A stretch of 64,000 bases of DNA from Meloidogyne chitwoodi (GCA_015183035.1 JACZZP010000007.1:682001-746000), one strand, 5' to 3'. Counted from the stretch's first letter, positions 1-11,114 are shown. Numbers and translations are program-made. Notes: generated by a model not told the origin, from the letters alone.

Positions 1-339
1 TAAATTAATTTAAAAATATAGGAAAAATCTTAAAAATTAAATTGAAAACAAAAATTATTATTGACATATAAAGTTAACAATGATTAATGAACGGAAAAGT
101 CCGACAAATAACGCGAAATTAAGCGACATTGACGCGGTACATTAGGACAAGCGCGCAACTAGGAAGTAAAAAACTTTTGTGGCCAGGTACTTAAAAATTT
201 ATTATTAAAAAAGTTGTTTAAATATTGTTAAATTTTTTTAAAGTATTGTTAAATTAAAATAAATGAGATTAATATTTAAAAAAAATTTAATCAAAAATTT
301 TTGATAAAATCTTTTTTAATTTTTTACTCTATTTTTCTA
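1..339. other. AT-rich intergenic DNA
   Basis: No gene is seen. A slightly GC-richer patch lies near 90-190; the rest is A/T runs. Confidence 0.5.
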
Positions 340-410
340 TTAAATTTAAAGTTCAATGGATTCAAGAAGAATTCTTAGAGAAATTTGATGAAGTTTTTTA
401 TCTAAAAAAT
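340..410 (+). repeat. dispersed repeat shared with 32282-32340
   Basis: The stretch around the words ATGGATT, AAGAAG and TTCTTAGAGAAAT recurs at 32282-32340 in the same orientation. Here one frame reads as a short acidic/aromatic peptide (QWIQEEFLEKFDEVF) after an acceptor-like AAAG, so the repeat may be a duplicated exon. The second copy has stops in that frame. No family is recognised. Confidence 0.45.
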
Positions 411-540
411 ATAATAATAAAAAAATTAATAAAAATAATTTTAAAAAATAAAAATTAATATTATATAAAAATTAAAAAAAAAAACAAATTACAAGCATAA
501 ATTAAACAAAAAAACCTAAAAAAAGTAAAAAATTTTTAAT

Positions 541-695
541 AATTTTTAAAATTAGATTGTAAAATAATTATACCAAAATTAGTTGTAAAACAAATCCAAA
601 ATTTAAATGATAAGTAAATGTATGTCATTTGGCTTGGCATTTCCACCACTTGCTTTTTCTCAAAAAATGCTGGCTTTTTAAACACCCACGCGTTA
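541..695 (-). CDS. exon-like open frame, unknown
   Basis: The minus strand is open for about 50 codons with mixed composition (a charged N-terminal part, then an aromatic/hydrophobic part), unlike the A/T-run shadows around it. There is no start codon at its upstream edge, so it would have to be an internal exon. No domain is recognised. It could be chance. Confidence 0.25.
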
Positions 696-1274
696 ACAAA
701 TTTATTTTATCTAAATTAACAATGTTTTAATTAACAATTAACAAACTATGTATAATTATTTTGATAAAATAAAAATTAATAAATAACAAAGGTTAAACTG
801 GTGTGTAATAACAACCATTGGTTTCTGTTTTAAATTAAACTTGGGGATCCGTAAATCAGGGCGTGTATTTGTTTTTTTTTAATTTAATGTCCGTAAATCA
901 GGGTTTATAAATTATATTTTAAGCTGAAATGAACGCAAAAGAAAGAAACTTCATAACTTCGAGCGAACTAAACGACGATCAGTTAAAGCATCATACTTAT
1001 ATAGATAAATTGAAAAATTAAAATTTTGTATTAAAACCATTTTAGATAGAATGCTTTTCTTCAATTTTGTTTATATATTTATTCAAAATTTTGCATTAAA
1101 AATAAATATTTTTAATTAAAAAACAACAATATTAATATATTATAAATATAATATTTCAAAATTGAATCTCTTAAGATCCATAATTTAAAAATTTCAGTCT
1201 CACTCCATGATGATGAGTGGTGTGATTGTTTACGGGCACCTCACAACAACAAAGTCCAGCTTCATCATCCTCAA
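696..1274. other. non-coding AT-rich stretch with a short direct repeat
   Basis: No gene is seen. A 13-base word CCGTAAATCAGGG occurs twice about 40 bases apart (near 849 and 890). It is not found elsewhere in the window. Confidence 0.4.
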
Positions 1275-1286
1275 ATGATGATGTTT

Positions 1287-1420
1287 AAACTTTTATCAAA
1301 AAATTCAAAGTTAAAATTTGTACTACAAACTACAATGGAATATATTTATATTTGGAGGTTTAACAAGAAAAGTTCTAATGAGATAAAAGCCTATGGAAGA
1401 ATTAAACTTCTTTTCAATGT
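1287..1420. repeat. dispersed repeat copy 1 (partner 34328-34500)
   Basis: About 120 bases match 34328-34450 at high identity, including an identical run around ATATTTATATTTGGAGG. A further short match (2035-2066 against 34462-34500, around ATCTTAACT) is contiguous in the partner but about 600 bases away here, so this copy has been split by an insertion. The 74-codon open frame over it is probably incidental. Confidence 0.55.
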
Positions 1421-1499
1421 GTTGCTCTACACTTTTGTACGATATCTTATTAGATTAAGAAACTCATTGTTAATAAAAAACTCCATGGAAGCGAAATAA

Positions 1500-2245
1500 T
1501 AATTTAATTAAATTTTCGCATCTTTCAAATAAAAAAAGTATGTTTTCAATTTATAATATAGTAAATTAATAAAAAGTAAATACTCCATGTTTCCCTTTAA
1601 CGGTTCGAACTCCTAATGCTGATTTTTTTATAATTTGAATTTTTTATTTTTAAGATAAAGATAAATTTATTTTTAATAAATATAAGTAATAAAAATAATT
1701 CTCGCCCTTGACTGTTTACTTGGTTGTTCCATTTAATTCTTTTCCGTTTAATTTCCCTTTTTCCCCGTTCCTCATTAAAATTTAAAAAATTAATATTTTA
1801 TAATTGAAGTAAAATGGTAAAATTAAAAATATGCTAAAAACTTCTATTTGAAATAACATTTTATAAAATTTATAGATTAAATTATTTAAACGCTTTTATA
1901 CAAAACAAAGTCGAAATGTATTCAAATATAAAATATAAATAAATAACTATATAAAATTAAATCATACTCATCCACATTAGAGACCTCTGCTCGCCTTCAC
2001 AGCTATAGAAGTGTGGTTAGAGAACTGACACATGCGTCACAATCTTAACTGTAAAGATTAGCTCAATTAATAAATCACATCTTGAAAGTAGAGCCTGGCC
2101 CACATTTTTTACAATTTTTGATAACAAATTTTATATTAAATTAATGCAAATTACATAAAACAAAATAAATTTGTTATTCTTTTTTAATGATAAATACTTA
2201 TAAAAATGTTAGACTATATCAATTCTTTCTTTTATTAAACATTTA
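1500..2245. other. no gene seen
   Basis: AT-rich. A GC-richer stretch at 1970-2070 has no cloverleaf I can fold and no usable reading frame. Confidence 0.4.
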
Positions 2246-2250
2246 TTAAG

Positions 2251-2796
2251 ACCTATTTACCTCCGCCAGAAACTTTACAGGAAGCTATAAATTTTTTACA
2301 AGGTCGATTTATAAATGGACATTCTAGAACAGTAGCAATGCAAGCTCTTTCTATTTTAAAACAGGCCCCAGGCGAAAAAGTCTTTTCTTTCGCCCAAAGA
2401 TTAATGATGCTGTTCGCGCTGCCATGATAGGTTACGAAGAAAATATTATAAATCAACGCATGCTTGATGAATTTTTGGATCGCCTATCGCCTGAATTGCA
2501 ATTTGAAGTAAAAGCTTCGCGTCCAGAAGATTATTCTAGCTTTTGAAATAGCAGAGCACTTAGAGTTATTACTGGCTGAGAAACGACCAAATTTACAAAA
2601 CTCGCAATTTATAGAATTGGCAGAAAAAGTTGAGGCTCTTGCATTCCAAAAAACTAGAGAAATTAAACGTATTGTATGCCATTATTGCCATAAGCCTGGT
2701 CATATAATGTCCCAGTTTAGAAATAGCGTACAACCACAAAATTACCAATCGCGATTTAACAATAATGAAAATTATAAAAATAGATATAACCAATAA
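2251..2796 (+). pseudogene. retrotransposon Gag remnant with damaged zinc knuckle (Ty3/gypsy-like)
   Basis: Three successive frames on the plus strand join into a Gag-like polyprotein: an N-terminal helical region ending in an ...FAQRL... segment, a middle segment ending ...PEDYSSF, and a C-terminal part with the motif CHYCHKPGHIMSQF followed by an Asn/Gln/Arg-rich tail and a stop at 2794. The motif is the retroviral CCHC knuckle (C-x2-C-x4-H-x4-C) with the last Cys changed to Phe. Two frameshifts (near 2405 and 2540) and the lost Cys show a dead copy. No pol or LTR is attached here. Assignment to Ty3/gypsy rather than another LTR clade is inference. Confidence 0.75.
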
Positions 2797-2819
2797 AGCG
2801 ATCTACTAATGAATTGAGG

Positions 2820-3780
2820 TTATCAATTGTAAATTATTTATGAAGTTTACTCGAACTAAACTTTGGCCATTGAATAATAACAAAGGAAATCATGTTCCAA
2901 TTCAAATCCACTAATTCTTGCTGCTTGATCAACAATCCATTGTTAAAACAATTTACGTGAATAAAAATGTAGAAAAATATTAATAAATTATGCTAAGAAT
3001 TACAAATATTTTTTTATTATTTAAAAATTATTTTTAAATTAAATTTAAAATATTTTAAAAATATTACATTATAGATTGAAAATTATTTCAGTATAAAAAT
3101 AATTACTTTCAAAATTGAAATCTAATCAACTCCATTACTTTTAAAATCTGTAATATAAAATTAAAATTAATTACGTAAAAATTGCTTTTATTTATCAATT
3201 ACCTCTCTTAAAATCTAATTTAGACATATACTTAATTTTCATCATAATGGCGTTAACTATTTCAGATTAATTAAGAGACAAAGCTCTTGCAAAATTAAAA
3301 TAACTGGCTTATTGGGGTACCAAGCAACAGCATTATTTATTATAGCAGTAAAATTTGCTGAGTGGAAAACAAAAACAGGCAGAGTTTATATTTGTTTTTT
3401 TGTTTTATACATGATTTACTATTTTTAAAAATATTTAGATAGCACAAGTTGTGCATCAACAAAAAAGAGAATCCTAAAAAACATTTAACTTAATTATAAT
3501 AAAAAAGTAATCTTTACAAAGAATAACAAAGAAAAATTATTATAATTTTGCATGAAACAAACAAATAGATATGAGAAATGTATGAACTTAAATATTCAAA
3601 AAATTATAAAGCCGCATTATTCATGAAAGTGATAATCCCAATAGGAAGAGCATCAAATTAATTTAAAATATAAGCATATACAATTTAATTAATTAAAAAT
3701 ATTTCAAGATTTACACTATAAATTTGATTAAACTTAGCAATTATTTCCTTAATTAAAAAATAATTTTTCAGATATTTTTG
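2820..3780. other. AT-rich intergenic DNA
   Basis: No credible gene. Short open runs only. Confidence 0.4.
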
Positions 3781-3840
3781 TCTAAATTTTTTCTTGCCAT
3801 TTTAGAATTATTTTCATTAACGAGAGCATGATTTTATTAG

Positions 3841-4234
3841 AAAATGATGAAATTGTTGAAATTAACTCCACTAAAAAAAATATTTTCATCGGGAGTTATA
3901 TTATTAATAATAATAAGAAGAATGAGAACAATTATTTTATTGAAAAAAAATATCTGGTTTAGAATGGATAAATTTAAATCGCCAGATAAGAGAAATCAAA
4001 GAAAAACTATTGGAAACTACACACCTTTCTAATTTTAACGACGACCAAGTGAAATTTTTTAATAAAATGATTTGCCTTAAAGAAAAAGGTTTATTTTTAA
4101 TTTAACTCCAATAAATAAAAAAATTTTAAGACATAGAAGGACATCCTGATACAATCTCAGAAATAGTGGATTGCCTTGGAAGTATCCTCAACTTCAATAA
4201 GAAACTTATGGATTTCTTAGACGCTTTTTTCTGA
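3841..4234 (+). pseudogene. small gene, broken paralogue of the 22.3 kb gene
   Basis: After an acceptor-like TTATTAG the frame encodes an acidic/Asn-rich segment, then a helix with IKEKLLE and the motif NFND. A 42-nt intron (4089-4130, GT...AG) leads to a last exon ending at the TGA 4232-4234 (segment DIEGHPDTISEIVDCLG...). The middle needs one more A in the eight-A run at 3943-3950 to stay in frame. The IKEK...NFND part aligns with the gene at 22257-22714 (IKEKMFD...NFNDIELNK), so the two look like members of one family. The first exon was not found. Function is unknown. Confidence 0.5.
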
Positions 4235-5300
4235 AGATAAATGAAGTTTTTTTAATATTAATTTTAAACAAAAGTAATAATTAAAAAAATGACTTTTTTC
4301 AAATAAGCACATTTTTATTAAAAAAAAAGAATTATTATATTTTTGTTTTATTTTTTTCCACTCTACAAAAAAATGTGCTTGCTCTTTTTTGTTTTTTTCG
4401 GACGTAAACTACCAAACTTTCTTTAAATAATTAAAAAAACCTCTTATTTAAATTAACACTAGGACATATTTTTTTAATGTTCAATTTTAATCTTTTGAAA
4501 TGTAACATTTATTTTGATAGGAGTTAAAGATAAATATTAAAAATAAAATACCTCCTGAGACGATTCATTTAATCCTACTCCAGCATTTGAATTACTGCTA
4601 GCATTATTATTATTCTATGAAAAAAAATTAAATTTAAAAAAAACTAAAACAAAATTTTCTGCTCTATCCATTTTCAATTACTAATTTTAGAAAATTTTCT
4701 TTCTATTTTTAATTGAAAATGTTAAATTGTTTTATATTTATAGAAAATATTATTTCTTATAATCTTGGTTTTTACAATATTTTATATTAGGAGAAAATTT
4801 TCTGCTCTATCCTAAAATACAAGTTTTATTTTAATTTTATTTGAGTAATAGCTGAATTTTTATATTTAGATAAACATCCCATTTATTCATAATTTTTCAA
4901 TTATACATTTGCAGTATAAACTATTCTTTTTACTTAATAACTTAAATTCTATCTTAATAATATAAATAATTTATCGTAAATTAATTGGAATAATCCTACA
5001 ATTAAATTAATTTATTATAAAATATTTTAAAAAATAAATAATTAATTTTATGTAATAAAAAATTAAAATTTAATTTTAAATTAAAAATTATTTTATTATT
5101 ATTTAAATAAATTTAAATCATAAAATAAATAATAATAAAAACAAATATGTAATAATAAAATAAAAAAATTAATTTCTTTCAAGCGAGACCGAATCAATTT
5201 CATCAATAACATTATAAAATCATTTTCTTTTGGAGTTTAATTTTCAAAGATGTTATAGAAATTTAAAACAATTTACCAATTAACAAATAATCAACGTATT
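4235..5300. other. AT-rich intergenic DNA
   Basis: No gene. Long A/T runs. Confidence 0.4.
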
Positions 5301-5556
5301 ACAAAATTATTTGAACTTTTGATGAAACAAATTCTGCAATTTGAAAAGAAAATTCCCTTCGAGTCGTGACAATAAAAAACACACATTTCCTATACTACAG
5401 AATTCGACGCAAAAATTATATTCATAAATTAAATTTTTGACTCTTCGAGGAATTATGGGAAGAAATAAAACAAAAACTAATCTTAAATTTTGTATAACAT
5501 GGTTTTTAATATGGGCCATATATTTTTATATAAACTTTGTAGGCTGGCTAACATAA

Positions 5557-5724
5557 AATAGGTTCAAAAAACAATATTTTAGTCCTGATATTTTTAGTTT
5601 ATTTTTTTTAATGGGACGAATTTATGGAATAACACCTGAACAAAATATACTTATGAAAGCAGCAAAGAAGGCGAAGAGAGATAATATTAAAAATCGTAGA
5701 AAAACAATAAAAATTAAATGCTAA
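5557..5724 (+). CDS. short basic open frame, unknown
   Basis: Open from 5557 with an ATG at 5611. The 37-residue ATG form starts MGRIYGITPEQN and continues Lys/Arg-rich to the TAA at 5722. The residue mix looks coding rather than random A/T. It may be a last exon. No family is recognised. Confidence 0.35.
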   Translation, partial: NRFKKQYFSPDIFSLFFLMGRIYGITPEQNILMKAAKKAKRDNIKNRRKTIKIKC

Positions 5725-6239
5725 TTACTAAATTTAGAAAAATTAGTCCAATTTTTCAAAAAATATATTATTAATTAAATTTAAATCGATCAAAGATAAT
5801 TTTGACCGAAATAGAAAAAATTTATATTAAATATTGTTTTAGCATACAATAAATTTTTACATGCGTCGCATCTTGGTCTGCTTAATGAAATATTTTAAAA
5901 TAACTAATTCTAATGAATTAATATTGTTAAATCTTAGGAGAAAACCAAAGAAATAATATAGATCGAATAATTAAAATGCCAAAAATGCTTTTTACCTAAA
6001 ACGAATTGAGAAGAATTAGCTGAGCATCACAGAATTAAGCAGAGCCTGTAATAAATCCCATTAATTATATAAATTATATATGTATAATGAAAATGCTGAT
6101 TAATAATTATGTTAATTTTTTTAATTCATATTTTTTAGTTAAATTTGCCTTATAAACTTATTAAGTAAAAAATAAAAATATAAAGAACATTTTATTTTTA
6201 ATTAAAATCCTTTAAATTTTTTGAATATATTCAATTTTG

Positions 6240-6338
6240 AAGATCGCCACTAATGCAATACCTAATCTAAGTTTTGTTGAAGAAAAGCGCATACGGCGTC
6301 GATTAGCCGACTTGGACCGCAACGGGCGCCCATTGTGA
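6240..6338 (+). pseudogene. 5' piece of a coding region interrupted by a hAT element
   Basis: The frame reads a basic helix (VEEKRIRRRLADLDRNGRP) up to a TGA at 6336. With four C instead of three at 6329-6331 the frame continues as IVKLKIAPP and then, skipping the hAT element 6360-7584 and one copy of its 8 bp target, into HKIIFKTSYYPSK at 7591 onward. The transposon therefore appears to have landed inside coding sequence. Protein identity is unknown. Confidence 0.4.
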
Positions 6339-6351
6339 AACTAAAAATTGC

Positions 6352-6359
6352 CCCGCCAC
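6352..6359. repeat. target-site duplication of hAT element A (left)
   Basis: CCCGCCAC directly precedes the element and is repeated exactly at 7585-7592. Eight bases is the standard hAT duplication length. Confidence 0.9.
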
Positions 6360-6390
6360 CAGGGCTGGACGCAATCGCAAAAAAATTTTA

Positions 6391-6664
6391 CGCAACCGCA
6401 ATCCGCAATACGCAATTTCAATTTTTTTTTACGCAACCGCAATCCGCAATACGCAATTTCGATTTTTTTTTACGCAAACGCAATCCGCAATACGCAATTT
6501 CGATTTTTTTTTACGCAAACGCAATCCGCAATACGCAATTTCGATTTTTTTTTACGCAAACGCAATCCGCAATACGCAATTTCGATTTTTTTTTACGCAA
6601 ACGCAATCCGCAATACGCAACTGCAAAATTACACGCAATTTGCGCAATACGCAATCCGCAATTT
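6391..6664 (+). repeat. 41 bp subterminal tandem array, left end of hAT A
   Basis: Six units begin at 6391, 6432, 6473, 6514, 6555 and 6596 (period exactly 41). Each contains CGCAATCCGCAATACGCAA and a T-run. Open frames through it are by-products of the repeat (38 codons plus 2... 41 is not a multiple of three) and are not genes. Confidence 0.9.
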
Positions 6665-6706
6665 TTTATTTATCTTTTTTTTCTACCAAAACAATTTTTA
6701 ACAAGT

Positions 6707-7290
6707 TTATTTTAAAATATAGTCAAAATTGTATAAAAATAAATTATGGTGAAGAGTAAGCAACATTTCGAGATTATTTGGCAAGAGACTTTTCCGCAAA
6801 TCGTTCACTAGAAGGCCCGCAGTTGAAAATAGACGTTCGCTTTCCGAGCTTGTAGCTGGTGCGGAGTGATATTTTTTAACTAAGCTAGAAAGTAAAGGCC
6901 ATTTTTGACTATTAGTTTTCCAATATTCAGCTGAACTAGCAGTTGTTTTCAATTGAATATCACTTAAATAATCATTTATTTGAACCTCAGCTTTCTGTTG
7001 TTTTTCTAATGCAGTTGGTGTACTAATACGAGCCTTAATTTAATAATATTGAAAACAATCAAAAAAAGAAACCTGATATATTACGTTTTCCTTCTTTTCT
7101 TTTACAAAATCTGTAAAAAAATCGTTACTGCTACCTTCGCTTTCCTCTGTTATCTCCAATGGATCCAAATATGTGTCGACATCATCCTATAAGATAAAAT
7201 TTAATTTAAAAAATACAAGTTACTGGAGTTATCTGTATTTTTATTGCTTCTTGAATAAGCCAATTTTTATAATCATCTAAGATTATGTAA
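6707..7290 (-). pseudogene. hAT transposase C-terminal remnant
   Basis: Exons 7224 upward, 7186-7073 and 7033-6707 are separated by 37 and 39 nt GT-AG introns. The last exon contains the hAT dimerisation region: a W..NSQKWPLLS segment, then SAPATSSESERLFSTAG and a LHHNL helix before the stop. The BED finger and the first two catalytic Asp regions are absent, which matches an internal deletion. The frame that remains is open, so the loss is a deletion and not point decay. Confidence 0.85.
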
Positions 7291-7414
7291 TATTGAAGAA
7301 TTTAATATGAAAATATTTAAAACATTTCGTAGATTATGTAATTCAATTAATTCAAAAGAATATATAATTTTAATATAAAAATTGCGCAAAAATTGCGTAA
7401 AATTCATAAAAATA

Positions 7415-7572
7415 CGCAACCGCAATCCGCAATACGCAATTTCGATTTTTTTTTACGCAACCGCAATCCGCAATACGCAATTTCGATTTTTTTTTACGCA
7501 ACCGCAATCCGCAATACGCAACTGCAAAATTACACGCAATTTGCGCAATACGCAATACGCAATCCGCAATTG
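7415..7572 (+). repeat. 41 bp subterminal tandem array, right end of hAT A
   Basis: Three units begin at 7415, 7456 and 7497 (period 41), then a tail identical to that after the left array, then the right TIR. Same unit as the left array. Confidence 0.9.
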
Positions 7573-7592
7573 CGTCCAGCCCTGCCCGCCAC

Positions 7593-8346
7593 ATAAAATC
7601 ATATTTAAAACATCATATTACCCTTCCAAAATTAGTCAAATTCTTCATGCCATTTTTATAGAAATAATCAATTTAAAATTATCCATGAACAATTTATATT
7701 CTTTCAAAAAATCTATAATAATCCCGAATTAAAAAATGAATATACTACAACGTCAACATGTAGTGGTATTAAAAGAAAACGTTCTTCCAGCGCTACCCCT
7801 CTTGGAGAGGTTAAAAGTACCCAAAAATTGCGCAGATGTTCAATCTTTATGTTGAGACGGCTTAGCAACTTAAAGCGTATTAAAACGAACGAAAAGTTTA
7901 ATTATTTCATAAAAGAAATTCATAATTTTTAGTTTTGAATAAATATTTTAACTTTGAGGTGAAATTGATTAACTAAAAGATGATTAAATGACACCGAAAA
8001 AAGTAAAAGATTAGATAGCAAGATCTCACGACTCTCCCCACGTAAAAAAATAATTAAATTAAATCTTATATGAAGAAGTAGGAACACTTATTTCAGAAAG
8101 ATGGTATATACAATTGCTATACTTATTTAGAAAAAATTTTAATATTAAAGTTTTTTCCTTAATAAAAATAATCTATATTGAAAGTTTATTTTATTACTTG
8201 TCTATTGTGTCCGAAAATGTTAAATGATCCTTGAAGTAAATCAAACCCAACCGAGAACACCACCGTTCCATCAAGAAATAATAGTTAATGAACGTTGTTT
8301 ATTTGTGGTTCTTCAATACCTCCACACAACAATAAATTTAAAGTAA
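7593..8346 (+). pseudogene. broken coding region downstream of hAT A (basic protein)
   Basis: Segments in different frames all read as protein: HKIIFKTSYYPSK... (7593-7735), an Arg/Ser-rich stretch with SGIKRKRSSSATPLGEV and a Lys/Arg-rich tail (about 7690-7932), LNDTEKSKRLDSKISRLSPRKK (7990-8075), a segment with EEVGTLISERWYIQ (to 8226), and a 40-residue frame 8224-8346 (MILEVNQTQPRTPPFHQE...). They could be successive exons of one nuclear-type basic protein or frames shifted by homopolymer changes. I found no clean set of splice sites and recognise no family. Confidence 0.4.
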
Positions 8347-9181
8347 TAAAAAATTATAAATATATTTATATGGCAATATTTTCTTTGTTTTAAATGTGAA
8401 TAAAGATCTCAAATTTGCAAATGTATAGGAATGAAATGTTTGTCTGTTTTTCGCATAAGGTTGATTAGATTGTATTATATTATATTCTTTTTAAAGGATG
8501 GAATATCGTTGGATAAATTAATAATTTCATAGTAATATTTATTTTTTTACACTTAAAAATCATATTTAGCTTTACCGCTCTGAAGCACAATTTGCTGTCA
8601 ATGTCGAATAATCACTGCATTGCTTTCTTGCCTAATCAAGATATCACGCTGAGTGTTATTAATTTTGATTGTTTTTGTGCTTCCGCAATTGAAAATTAAT
8701 TGATTATTTTTAATAATAGTATTTTATATATATTTTAGGCTTCTCTTTAACTATACACGTCGTTTGAGAATAAATTGTACATGTTACTTTCCCACGTAAT
8801 TTTACTTTTCCTAATTCCACTAAAATCTTTGTATCCAAAAAGTAATTTTAGTTATTGTTTTTTTTCTTTATCTTTTTCTATCATAAACAAAACAATTAAT
8901 TTTTTCCAATTTTTTAATTAGTTTGTACTTTTTATTTTAACAGTATTTTTAATTTAATTAATTACCAAATATATGTAAATATTTATTTATTTAATTTAAG
9001 TATATTTATTTTAATATATATTTATTTTTTATTTAATAAATATTTATTTTAATTTAAATACTTTTATTTATTTAATTTTAATGCTTTTGGGAAATGCAAT
9101 ACATTTGCTCAATTAAATCATTATGCATTTCATTATCTAGACAATTTGAATTCTCATTAATTTTTAAATTTCACATTTTAA
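8347..9181. other. AT-rich DNA with a weak coding-like patch and a dispersed repeat
   Basis: 8580-8700 has a Cys-containing plus-strand frame that needs one base change (segment NHCIAFLPNQDITL), unidentified. 8880-9060 resembles 29990-30160 (shared words TTAGTTTGTACTTTTT and AATTAATTACCAAATATAT). Confidence 0.35.
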
Positions 9182-9468
9182 CTAGAATAAGTTTGGCAAA
9201 CCGTTTTTATGAATAAAAAATGGTTCAATAAATATTATTAAGGAAATTGAATTTAATCCTTTTGATGCGTCACTTATTTCTCTGGCCCAGTTCTTAATTA
9301 AAATCGATACCTTTATAAAGAGTGGGTTAATTTTACATAATGTGTTTAGCCAAATAGCGGTATAAAGTCCACCAAATTTTTCTTTACCTCCTATAGTTAT
9401 ATTAATTTTAAGATTTAAAAATCTGATTTTTAAACATGGAACTTTTGTGAATTTTATTAAATGAATTT
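9182..9468 (-). pseudogene. Cid1/GLD-2-type nucleotidyltransferase fragment
   Basis: One exon-sized minus frame (acceptor TTACAG at its 5' edge, stop TAG at 9184-9182) encodes about 94 residues like the centre of non-canonical poly(A)/poly(U) polymerases. It has FTKVPCLKIRF, then a strand where the third catalytic Asp is expected but absent (KINITIGG), then NTL...INPLFIKVSILIKNWA, DASKG, and LPNL at the end. Known family members add A or U to RNA 3' ends. The missing Asp and lack of neighbouring exons suggest a dead fragment. Family assignment rests on motif order only. Confidence 0.6.
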
Positions 9469-9629
9469 CTGTAATATTAAAAAATGAAATGAAAAAATAA
9501 AACCAGGTATAAAGAAGTTAAAAGTTGTTTGTTGTTTATGTTATTTATTAATAAAATTATTTACAATTTTTATTTTTAGAAAAAAATTTCTTAATTTTTA
9601 AAAATACATTATTCGTTTGATTATGCAGG

Positions 9630-9788
9630 AAGGACGTGTTGGAAGGTGAAACTCCTACAGGAAGAATATTTGTCCCTGGAATTCAACAAATATGCCCAGA
9701 GATCCGAAGGGAGTTGATCAGGATACATCATCACTCCGATCAACTATTAAACAGAGGGAGGAAAACATTATATAGAAAAAAAAATTAA
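9630..9788 (+). CDS. exon-like open frame, unknown
   Basis: Follows an acceptor-like TTATGCAG. It encodes about 52 residues of mixed composition (KDVLEGETPTGRIFVPG..., then a His/Arg-rich tail) ending at TAA 9786. It may be the last exon of an unseen gene, or it may be joined to the coiled-coil exons that follow. No family is recognised. Confidence 0.35.
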   Translation, partial: KDVLEGETPTGRIFVPGIQQICPEIRRELIRIHHHSDQLLNRGRKTLYRKKN

Positions 9789-9906
9789 TTAAAATGCTTT
9801 TACTAAATTATTTTTATAAAAATGAAGATGGAACACTTTATAGCATCTTGTAATAAGTTTTTATACAAGTGTGCAGTTATTGTTTTATTTTTTTCTACAA
9901 AGAAAG

Positions 9907-10815
9907 ATGAGACCTCTAAAAATAACAAAAACACAACAGAAAATCAATGATTTACAAATGACACTGGACAATTCAGAAAAACAAATTTATGAATTAAATT
10001 TAAAACTGGAAAATAAAGAAACAGAAAATAAAAATTTGATTATTCAGCTAAATTAAAAAGTAATTTTTTATAAAGTTTTTTTTCTTAATTTACTTTAAAC
10101 AGAAAACAGTCATTATTAATTTAACAAATAAATACAAAAACATATTCGAGGAAAAAAATAATTATATAAAGAAAAAGAAGGCGATCTTATTGCAATGAAG
10201 TGAGCTAATTTTTATTAGATCTAATAAATATATTTTTAAAATTAAAGAAAGAATTTGGTCAATTAATTGTAGAAGTACAAAAACGAGATGAAACAATAAA
10301 AAAATGTAAATTTTAATTAAAAAATGTAAAATTAAAAAATTGTAAATTTTAATTAAAATATTGTAAATTTTAATTAAAAAAATTTTTTCTTCAAAGGAAT
10401 TCTTCGCATTTACTTCTTACTGAAGAAATAAAAAGAAAAAGAACAAATTTTATTTTTTGAAAAAAAAATTAATGATATTGAAATTGACAAAAATGAAAAT
10501 ATTGAAAAACTTAATTTAGAGATAAAAAATGAAAAGGTTTCTAAATATAATTTATTTTTATAAAAATTTATTTTTAGAAATTGAATAAAAATTGTCAAAA
10601 AAGTTAAATAAAATTAAAGAAGATAAAGAAGAAATCATAAATAAACTTGAAAAAATTACAAACAAGAAGAATAAATATAAAATCCAATTAAAAGGAAAAG
10701 TGTTCTTTTAATATTATATTATTCATTTAGTTAAAAAATAATTTAGAAGTACATCATGATGAAAATAAAAATACTGATGAAGAAAAGAAAAAAATGAAAT
10801 TTAAACAGAGGTAAG
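9907..10815 (+). pseudogene. decayed multi-exon coiled-coil gene
   Basis: A run of Lys/Glu/Asn-rich segments with heptad-like spacing begins MRPLKITKTQQKINDLQ and continues through pieces such as EFGQLIVEVQKRDETIKK, LTEEIKRK, INDIEIDKNENIEKLN and IKEDKEEIINKLEKITNK. GT-AG gaps separate several of them (for example one ending at 10395 and one at 10531-10571). At least two frame breaks lie next to A-runs. It resembles the rod of a long coiled-coil protein; no head domain is visible. Confidence 0.45.
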
Positions 10816-10992
10816 TAAAAAAATAAGAAAATTTTTTAAATAAATTTAAAAATATAAGAAAAATTCTGATATTTTACTACGTATTGTTAAATTGGAAAAA
10901 CGAATGTATCCCCAACATATAATTAATAATATTTTTTAAACTAAAATAAAAATTTAACAACAAATAAACAATTAAACTTGAACAATTAAAAG

Positions 10993-11093
10993 TTAATCAT
11001 AAGATAAGTTAATATTTAAGTAAAACATATATTGTGCGCTTGTTTTCGTCGTTCCATTTTCATCAACCTGATCCTCAGCGGAACATAATGTCT
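10993..11093 (-). CDS. duplicated exon, copy 1 (partner 19598-19729)
   Basis: After an acceptor-like ATTTTAG the minus strand reads ETLCSAEDQVDENGTTKTS, then a short tail to a stop at 10995. The partner exon at 19598-19729 reads ELYCSIEDQSYENATTKTN, so the two are clearly related (CS-x-EDQ...EN-x-TTKT). Function is unknown. Confidence 0.45.
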
Positions 11094-11114
11094 CTAAAAT
11101 TTTGAATTAAATTT

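Larger units (their letters stand above)
6360..7584 (-). mobile_element. hAT transposon A, deletion derivative (1,225 bp)
   Basis: Starts CAGGGCTGGACGCAA and ends with its exact reverse complement, flanked by the 8 bp duplication CCCGCCAC. Inside are only the 3' exons of a hAT transposase (minus strand), so it cannot move by itself. Both ends carry 41 bp tandem units, six from 6391 and three from 7415, in the same orientation rather than inverted. The sequence after the last unit of the left array (about 6601-6664) repeats the sequence just inside the right terminus (about 7502-7572), so the left array looks like a copy of the right end. Confidence 0.93.

Noticed and set aside
1970..2070. GC-richer stretch, considered as a tRNA
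   Set aside because: No cloverleaf with conserved D- and T-loop words could be formed.
6335..6715. Open frames of 117-126 codons with repeated Asn-Pro-Gln-Tyr-Ala-type peptides
   Set aside because: They translate the 41 bp subterminal array of hAT A; the same is true of the frames at 7370-7732.
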